DNA of 64,000 bases from Aralia elata (taxonomy: Eukaryota > Streptophyta > Magnoliopsida > Apiales > Araliaceae), in contig CM068388.1 in assembly GCA_034770075.1 (NCBI GenBank), positions 18,843,206 through 18,907,205 of the forward strand, written 5' to 3'. Positions 57,152 to 64,000 of this stretch are shown here, one piece after another. Within the stretch, counting starts at the first letter, position 1; each line of letters begins with the position of its first letter. Both the position numbers and the translations under genes were made by a program. The notes below the pieces were generated by a model. It worked only from the letters and a program-made list of their open reading frames with translations, was not told the origin of the DNA and ran no database searches.

Positions 57152-59216
57152 TGTAGACACCCAAATTTTGCGTTCTCTGTACTAACCATGACAGGAGGGC
57201 AAAATCGTCAATTGAACCGGCTTGCGGGAGCGAAGGAGTGGGCACAAGTGCGAGCGCCCAACACCACCGCAATGATTGGCGACCAAAGCTGACGCGATAA
57301 TAAGGTCATCCGAAACGGGCATTCCCGAATAAGGTGGCACGTCTTCCGGAAGTTCCCGGACTGCAGATTACGAGCCTGACAGCGAAAACCGACGTTACGA
57401 CACGGAAATCGAGGCGGGGCACGAAAATCGAGAAAGTCAAACCGTCCAGCCGCGGATTGATCTGCGGCCAAATAGTGCGCCTTTTGAAAACACGGAACTC
57501 GAAACACGGAACTCGAAATCAGGTGAGTGGAAGGCAGGCGGCTGGCTTTGGCCAGCCTATTTCAGCTCAGTTTCGTGCAGCATACAGAGAGTTCAGCAAC
57601 CTTGAAGAAGAAGGAGAATTCAGCAGCAAGAAGCACGAAAATAGAGAGGAAAAAGAGAAAATTTTGCAATCAAATAGGAAGAAAAGAGAGAAAAAAGAGA
57701 GGATTTATTTCTTTTGATTTTGATTGTATCAAATACACTCCTTATCCTATTCAAATACACAAGTTCACATCCATTTGAGATCATTTTGCAAGGTGAAATT
57801 TCTCTTTATTATAGCAATTCATATCATATTATTTGGTTAAATTAAACGTAGTTTTCATGTAATTTATGATGGGTTAATGGATTATGGATTATTAGTGAGG
57901 GTTCCATCGGAACAAAATTCTTCCTAATAACCCGAGGATATCCAATTGGTGAAATTTCTAGCTTGTTTATAGTGATTTATTGGATGTAATCTATTTAGAT
58001 TTTCATTTTCGGATATCATGGTGTATTAGACAAATCCGTGGTGGTTAAGTTTTGTAGTATTTATTTTGTGGGCATGTAATAATATTGGGGTGTGAGCCTA
58101 GGAAAGCGACCCTGTGGTCCAAATCCGATGATGGACGTTTTGATGTATGTAATAGATTTAAGGCGTTCGTTTTGTAACATGTAACCATCGGGCCTTAAAA
58201 CGACGCTAAGGCGAGAATCGGATTTAAGGCTCCGTAGTAGTAAAAAATGTGATTGTTGGCGTTCGGGGATGTTTCGATGGCTTACATGCCCATGAATAGC
58301 CCCGACGCGTGTTTATGCTTGATTAGATTTCGTAACACCAAACAAAAGATTCAAAGCCAAAATAATAAAGAGTTTTCTAAAATAAATCAAAGTAGGATAT
58401 TAACGTCACAAGGCTAAGAATTGGAAGTGTTAATAAATGTCGATTCCTATTAAACGAGAAGGCCAAAGGAAATCATTTTCAAACATCACCAAAAAATGGC
58501 TTTTATGAATGAACGAAACGATTTACTAAAACCTTGATACATAGGGTGAAAGAGATCCTAGAAATTGCCCCTCATTTATGAAAGCAACGTATAGATCTTG
58601 ATTCCTATTTTGGTGAAGGTTTAATAAACTCATGTTTTACCAAAACAACACTTAGTAAAAAATCGCATAGCTTTTGCCAATTAAAATCAAATCTTTCTCA
58701 ACAAGAAATAAGGCTTTCTCGTAAATACCGAAAAGACATTTTGAAGCACTCTCAAGACTAAAAGCACGATTTTCCCTAAAAAAACCCAAATGATTCTTTC
58801 ATACTAACTCACCACAATATTCCTATAGGCACACACACACACACCCGTACACATGCACATTTCATGAATTAAAAGATAGGAAACATCAAGATTGCGGTAA
58901 CCGTGTTTCACGGAAGTCGGGGGGTGCCTAACACCTTCCCCTCGCTTAAGCAAGCCCCCGAACTCTATGAATCTCGATTTGCAGACCAATTAATTCGGAG
59001 TCATATATGAGCTAGCGATTTATAAAAAACAGAAACTCAGATGAGTTGGTACATCCATTTCAAATATACCAACTGGCGACTCTGGTTAAGTGGCTCATCA
59101 TAAAAGCGATCTTTCAAAACTCCGTCGACATCAATGCCGACCTTTTCCAAAAAATCACCTAATAAAAGGCTAAAATAGGAAAAGGACAAGAGAGACGAGA
59201 AAACCCGACGTCGACA
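57152..59216 (+). repeat. 3' LTR of element E
   Basis: 2065 bp, near-identical to 39564-41622. One visible difference is GGCGGCTGGCTTTGGCCAGCC here against GGCGGCCAGCC in the 5' copy. It ends CCCGACGTCGACA before the duplication ctaat. Confidence 0.94.
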
Positions 59217-59221
59217 CTAAT

Positions 59222-61915
59222 GATTATCCATGTAGTGCATGTTCTCAAGGTAACTTAATTACTAAACCATCACATTCAAAGATTGTTGTTGAGTGTCCAT
59301 CTTTCTTAGAAAGAATTCAGGGTGATATATGTGGACCAATACACCCACCTTGTGGTCCATTCAAGTATTTTATGGTTTAAGTCGATGCATCAACTAGATA
59401 GTCACATGTATGTTTACTTTCTACTAGAAATGTTGCATTGGCTAGGCTTCTTGGATAATTAGGTTACGAGCACAATTTCCTAATTATCCAATTAGGAAAA
59501 TTCACTTAGATAATGCTGGTGAATTCATATCTCAAGCTTTTATTGACTATTGCACGTCAATTAAAATTGACGTTGAACATCATGTTGCCTATACACATAC
59601 TCAAAATGGTTTAGTTGAATCACTTAGCAAGAGACTTCAAATTATTGCTCGACCTTTGCTTATGAAATCAAAATTACTAGTTTTTGCTTGGGGTCATGCT
59701 ACTTTACATGTTGCATCCTTAGTTCACATTAGGCCAACTACTTATCATAAATTCTCACCATTGCAACTTGTACTTGGCCAACAACTAAATATTTTTCACT
59801 TGCGCACATTTGGTTGTGTTATATATGTACCTATTGCACCCCCACAATGCACTAAGATGGGTCCTTAATGTAGACTTGAAATTTATACAGGTTTTGATTC
59901 CCCATCTATCATTAGATATCTTGAACCTCTAACTAGTGATGTTTTTAAGGCACGTTTTAAGGATTGTCATGTTAATGAAACAATCTCCCCACCATTAGGG
60001 GGAGAAAAGTCGTTGCCTGAAGCATGACGTGAGATTACTTGGAATGTTTCAATGTTATCTTATCTTGATCCTCGTACAAATCAATGTGAATTGAAAGTTC
60101 AAAGGATTATTCATTTGCAAGGAATTACAAATCAATTACTGAATGTATTCACCGATAATAAGAAAATAGTGAAATCTCATATTCTAGCTGCTAATACTCT
60201 AACACGGATTGAAGTCCCTGTAGGACAATCAGTTAATACAGTAGAAAATGAATCAAAGCCACACTTGAAGCATAGAGAACCTATCGGTGTTAAAGATAAA
60301 ATTCCCTGGAAGAGAAAACTACAAGAAAAATAAGTTGCAGCCTATAAAGAGGTTATACCCGGGAAACATGCCATAGAAATAATTGATCTATCCCAAACTT
60401 ATGAACAAAAATCTCCTGAAAATAAACCTCTTTAAGAGTTATCCCCTGAAGAGGATTAGGTACCTAAAAATAACAAGATCTCAATACATTATATACATAC
60501 ATGAGAAATATAGGATATAACTAAAATTGTTGTCGATAACATATTTTCATATAAAGTTGCTCTTAATATTACCAGAAGTAATGATAATGAATATGAACCA
60601 CAAACCGTTGATAAATGTTAACGTAGAAATGATTGGCCAATGTGGAAAGAGGCGATTCAAGTAGAATTAAATTCACTAAGTAAACGTGAAGTTTTTGGAC
60701 CTATAGTCCGAACACCTAAAGGTGTAGTGCCTGTTATATACAAATGGGTATTTGTACATAAACGAAATGAGAAAAATAAAATTATAAGGTACAAAGCATA
60801 ACTTGTAGCCCAAGGTTTCTCGCAAAGACCTGGTATTGATTATGAAGAAATATATGCTCATATAATGGACGCAATTACATTTAGATTTTTAATTTGCTTT
60901 GTAGCAAAAAATAAATAAATTTGGATATTCGATTAATGGATATTGTTACAACATATTTGTATAGATCATTAGATAATGATATCCATATGAAAATCCCTGA
61001 AGGATATAAAATGCCTGAAACATATAATTCTACATCTCAAAGTATGTATTCTATTACAAAGATCCTTATATGGGTTAAAGCAATCCGGATGCATGTGGTA
61101 TAATCGCCTCAGTGAATATCTTTTGAAAGAAAGATTTGAGAATAATCCAATTCATCCATGTATTTTTAGCAAAAAAAAATCAGAATCTGAATTTGTTATT
61201 GTTATAGAATATGTTGATGATTTAAATCTTGAAGGGACTTCAGAAGAATTAACAAAAATAGAAAATTATTTAAAGATTGAATTTGAGATGAAAGATCTTG
61301 GTAAGAAAAAATTTTGTCTTGGCCTGCAAATTGAACATCTTCCAAATGGAATTTAATTTTGCGCATCAATCAACATACACAGAAAAAGTCCTAAAGCAAT
61401 TTTACATTGATAAAACTCATCCTTTGAGCACTCCAATGGTGGGTCAATCACTTGATGTTAAGAAAGGTCCGTTTCGACCACAAGAAGATGATGAAGAAAC
61501 TTTTGGTGTTGAAGTACCATATCTTAGTGCAATTGGTGCTTCGATGTATATTTCAAATTTCACACGACCTGATATAGCATTTGCAGTTAAATAACTAGCA
61601 ATGTATAGTTCTGCACCAACTCGAAAATATTAGAATGAAATTAAGCATATTTTATGTTATCTTCATGGGACTACTGGTTTAGGATTATTTTATCCAAATG
61701 GATCAAAACCACATTTAGTTGGATATGTCATACACTCATGTTAGCTCTAGAAGAGTGGCGATATTGATGTCAAACAGATACAATCATGTGATAATTTGGC
61801 TAATATGTTCACTAAGCCATTACCAACTGCGACTTTTAAGAAGATGGTGTACAACATTTACATGCGTCGTCTTAAGGATATTTTTGCCATTAACAATGGA
61901 AATTATATATCATGA
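59222..61915 (+). pseudogene. Copia integrase, RT and RNase H of element A, degraded
   Basis: Integrase core with GDICGPIHPP, LDNAGEF and HTQNGLVES (about 59300-59660), carrying the D, D and E positions. RT begins WPMWKEAIQVELNSL (about 60640), then YKWVFVHKRN, LVAQGFSQRPGIDYEE and YVDD (about 61209). RNase H region with PYLSAIGASMYISNFTRPDIA (about 61520) and CDNLANMFTKPLP (about 61790). At least ten stops or frame changes. This is the C-terminal half of the polyprotein begun at 7139. Confidence 0.88.
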
Positions 61916-62151
61916 GGGGGAGTAATTTTCTCTAAAGGATTGTGTGTTGATTGTACTCTTTTTCCTTCGCTAAGGTTTTTTCCTACTGGGTTTTCCTTTG
62001 CAAAGTTTTAATGAGTCAATTCTAAGGTGCTATAAGTTATACAAGAATATTGTACTCTTTTCCTTAGCCAAAATTTTTTCCCACAGGTTTTTTTTCAATA
62101 ATAAGGTTTTTAACGAAGTATATTCTTAGAAAGTGGTCATCCAAGGGGGAA
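61916..62151 (+). other. 3' untranslated region and polypurine tract of element A
   Basis: CATGAGGGGGAGTAATT near 61912 and AAGGGGGAA (62143-62151) before the 3' LTR are polypurine tracts typical of copia elements. CTTTGCAAAGTTTTAATGAG-type sequence between them is usual for this class. Confidence 0.7.
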
Positions 62152-62309
62152 TGTTAGAAATAAAGTGATTGGAAGGTGAGAGGTTTGGAAAATGAAAAGG
62201 TAGGAATTCGGAAGCTTGTAACCAAAAGAAATAGTGGGGCCCACAAGGAAATTAAAAGGCCTTAAGTCCTTTCATTCCTATTAAAAGCAACCTATATCCT
62301 TTAACACTA
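62152..62309 (+). repeat. 3' LTR of element A, truncated
   Basis: Matches the first 155 or so bases of 6198-6505 (TGTTAGAAATAAAGTGATTGG to CTATATCCTTTAAC), then stops where TGTTGGTTTG begins. The remaining half of the LTR is not in the window. Confidence 0.85.
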
Positions 62310-62313
62310 TATA

Positions 62314-63382
62314 TGTTGGTTTGTAATATTCATGGACATAATTAAATTGCATAAAACAACGGAAGTATATTAAAATCATATTTTAAAATTTTACAAACCA
62401 TAACCAGGATCGATCTTTATGCGCAATTATCAATTAACAAAGGAAGATAGAGAATTATACCTTTGTAGAACTAAGCTTCCTCAGGTACAAGTTCAACTCC
62501 AACTCTTTTGCGTTCTCCTTGAATTTACCAGTTAGGTTCCTTCCTTTGATCAATATTAGCCACCTAAGTGTTTGGTCTCTAGAGGTGATAAACTAAGGAA
62601 TAACATGTATTCAAGAAGATAAGTGTTAGCAAAACCCTACTTTCTATCTCTATAAAATTTGTAAGTGCTATCCCAAAAACTAATGAAAATGTGTGTAACC
62701 CTAATCCATAACAAGACTCCTTTTATTTATAGATATAGGCAACCCTCCTAAACTAATTAGGAATAGGGTATTATTTTAATTAAACTCTTTTAATTAATTA
62801 AACTCCTAATCCAATTAGGAATTTATGAGAGTACTTTTATTAATTAATTCACAAACCATTTTAGGAATTAAATAATAATAATAGTAATAATAATAAGACT
62901 ACTCTTATTAATTTATATTTAATATTTCTAAAATATTAAATAGTAAATATTAAGCTATTTATTTTATTCTATCACTATAGATTAAATTAAATATATACTT
63001 AACTTATTATTACGATTATGTCATTTATTTGTTAAATAAATATTTTCCTTTTGCGGTGTGACCCTTTAGGTTCTCTATATTAAACCGGTTGTGAATAAAT
63101 TAATTAGAACAATTCTAATCTTATTTAAATAAACAAATTAAATTATTTAATTCAGTTAATTAAATAATATGTATTCTACAATAAGGGTAAACCCTCTTAG
63201 CGATCAATGACTTTTTAGATATTATAGATTTTAACATTAATCGCAAAAAAACCATTCAGTGAATAATTTTCGTATAATTCAATCCTTCTACCATTTAATG
63301 TCCCAAATATAAGACATAAAATTAATGTTAAGTCTTATTTTATTTAATTATATATATTTTGATTCTCAAATATACAACTCTA
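62314..63382. mobile_element. Probable insertion in the 3' LTR of A (LTR-like, unclassified)
   Basis: Starts TGTTGGTTTGTAATATTC exactly where homology to the A LTR ends, so an insertion is likely. No coding sequence; AT-rich, with AATTAATTAA-rich middle. TG at the start suggests an LTR, but its other end and target duplication cannot be fixed. Confidence 0.4.
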
Positions 63383-64000
63383 TGTTAGTTTCTAGAGGCG
63401 CAAAAGATATCTAGAAAGGGGTTGAATAGATTCTTTAAAACTTTTTCACTTGTTAATGAAGAATGTATTATTAAATTTGTTAATTAATAAATTAATTAAG
63501 CATAGAGGAATATGCGATAGAATAACCCCTTGAACATATAACATATATCACAGTTCTAAGTATTATGCTTATAAGAACAGTTATCTGCAGATATAACAGT
63601 TATAGCAGTTACTGAACAGTATCTAAGTGACATAGTTGTTTTAAGTGGTTCAGAGTACACAAGACTCATAATCCACTATTCTAGTCCTCGAGTAGCAAAT
63701 TCACTAAGGATATCGTTAGAACTTTGAATCACTAAGATTCCTTCAAGACCAACAGCCTTAGAACTTTAGTACACTAAGTACTCTTCAAGACTAGCAGTCT
63801 TGGAGCTCTATAAGCTAAGACCCACAGCCTTAGAATCTCCAATACACTAAGTACTCTTCAAGCCAAGCAGACTTGAATCCCTTTGGTCACTAAGACCTTT
63901 ACACTTTGTTTAGAGTGTTTGGTTTGGTGTTACTAAGTTGCCTTAAACATGTGTTCTGAAGAACTTAGTAACAAAGTAAGATATTTCTTGTGATCGTAGA
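63383..64000. mobile_element. Probable start of a copia-type LTR running off the window
   Basis: TGTTAGTTTCTAGAGGCGCA followed by CTAGAAAGGGGTTGAATAGA resembles the TCTAGAGGGGGGGTGAATAG block common near the start of some plant copia LTRs (SIRE/Maximus-like). A tandem-like series of CACTAAG...CTTCAAGAC motifs occupies 63700-63900. The right end is outside the window. Confidence 0.45.

Larger units (their letters stand above)
39564..59216 (+). mobile_element. Element E: Tat/Ogre-like Ty3/gypsy retrotransposon with internal duplication
   Basis: TGTAGACACCC at 39564 to GTCGACA at 59216, flanked by the duplication ctaat (39559-39563 and 59217-59221). Length 19.65 kb, including a 1.6-kb tandem duplication near the 5' end. 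It has the same gene order as C with clearly related proteins, in the opposite orientation. The LTRs are almost identical by eye, so the insertion is recent. Its coding region carries six premature stops in gag-pol, one frameshift in gag, and lesions in both antisense genes. Confidence 0.94.
6198..62309 (+). mobile_element. Element A: degraded Ty1/copia retrotransposon, host of the whole nest
   Basis: The LTR starting TGTTAGAAATAAAGTGATTGG at 6198 recurs at 62152 with the same sequence for about 155 bp. Between them, in copia order (gag, protease, integrase, RT, RNase H), lie three coding blocks: 7139-7678, 38658-39558 and 59222-61915. They are separated by insertions B (with C and D inside it) and E. 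Removing those leaves about 5.5 kb, a normal copia size. All reading frames carry stops. The 3' LTR is cut off after about 158 bp. Confidence 0.9.

Overview
The window looks like nuclear DNA of a flowering plant. It has AT-rich intergenic DNA, GT-AG introns, one ribosome-inactivating-protein (RIP) gene, and a very large nest of LTR retrotransposons. The species cannot be named from the sequence. There is no bacterial, organellar or CRISPR content and I found no tRNA or rRNA gene.

Layout. Positions 1-2479 are AT-rich intergenic DNA. Positions 2480-4054 (minus strand) hold the only host gene seen: a type-2-like RIP with a complete-looking A chain, a 255-bp intron next to the catalytic motif, and a B chain reduced to one ricin-type lectin domain. 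A 1-kb fold-back transposon (4361-5392) lies just upstream of its promoter. From 6198 to about 62309 there is one degraded Ty1/copia element (A) that has been blown apart by insertions.

The nest can be read exactly from 5-bp target-site duplications. Solo LTR B (7679-38652, duplication gcttt) sits in the gag of A. The 16-kb Ty3/gypsy Tat/Ogre-like element C (9966-37756, minus strand, gcact) sits in B. The non-autonomous Tat-like element D (21011-32469, plus strand, ctcgt) sits in the gag-pro gene of C. A second large Tat-like element, E (39564-59216, plus strand, ctaat), sits separately in the pol of A. A 160-bp hairpin MITE (6711-6870) lies in the A leader, and two further probable LTR elements follow A at the right edge.

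C and E share one plan: LTR of about 2.06 kb, a primer site TGGCGACTCTGCTGGGGAC, a conserved leader, gag-protease-G-patch, a short in-frame intron, then RT, RNase H, archaeal-type RNase H and integrase. After pol come antisense genes for a DUF7745-like protein and a spliced plant mobile domain (PMD) protein, then a 35/70/140-bp tandem array, a polypurine tract and the 3' LTR. D keeps the LTRs, primer site, leader, array and polypurine tract, but its pol is reduced to scrambled fragments. Both autonomous-type copies are dead: every nonsense change I could compare is a C-to-T or G-to-A type transition, with a few 1-bp frameshifts.

The observations most worth following up are the RIP with one lectin domain and an intron, the antisense PMD/DUF7745 module with conserved splice sites, the hierarchical tandem array shared by three elements (in C fused directly into the PMD exon), the 1.6-kb tandem duplication that gives E two primer sites, and the scrambled poly(A)-bearing interior of D.
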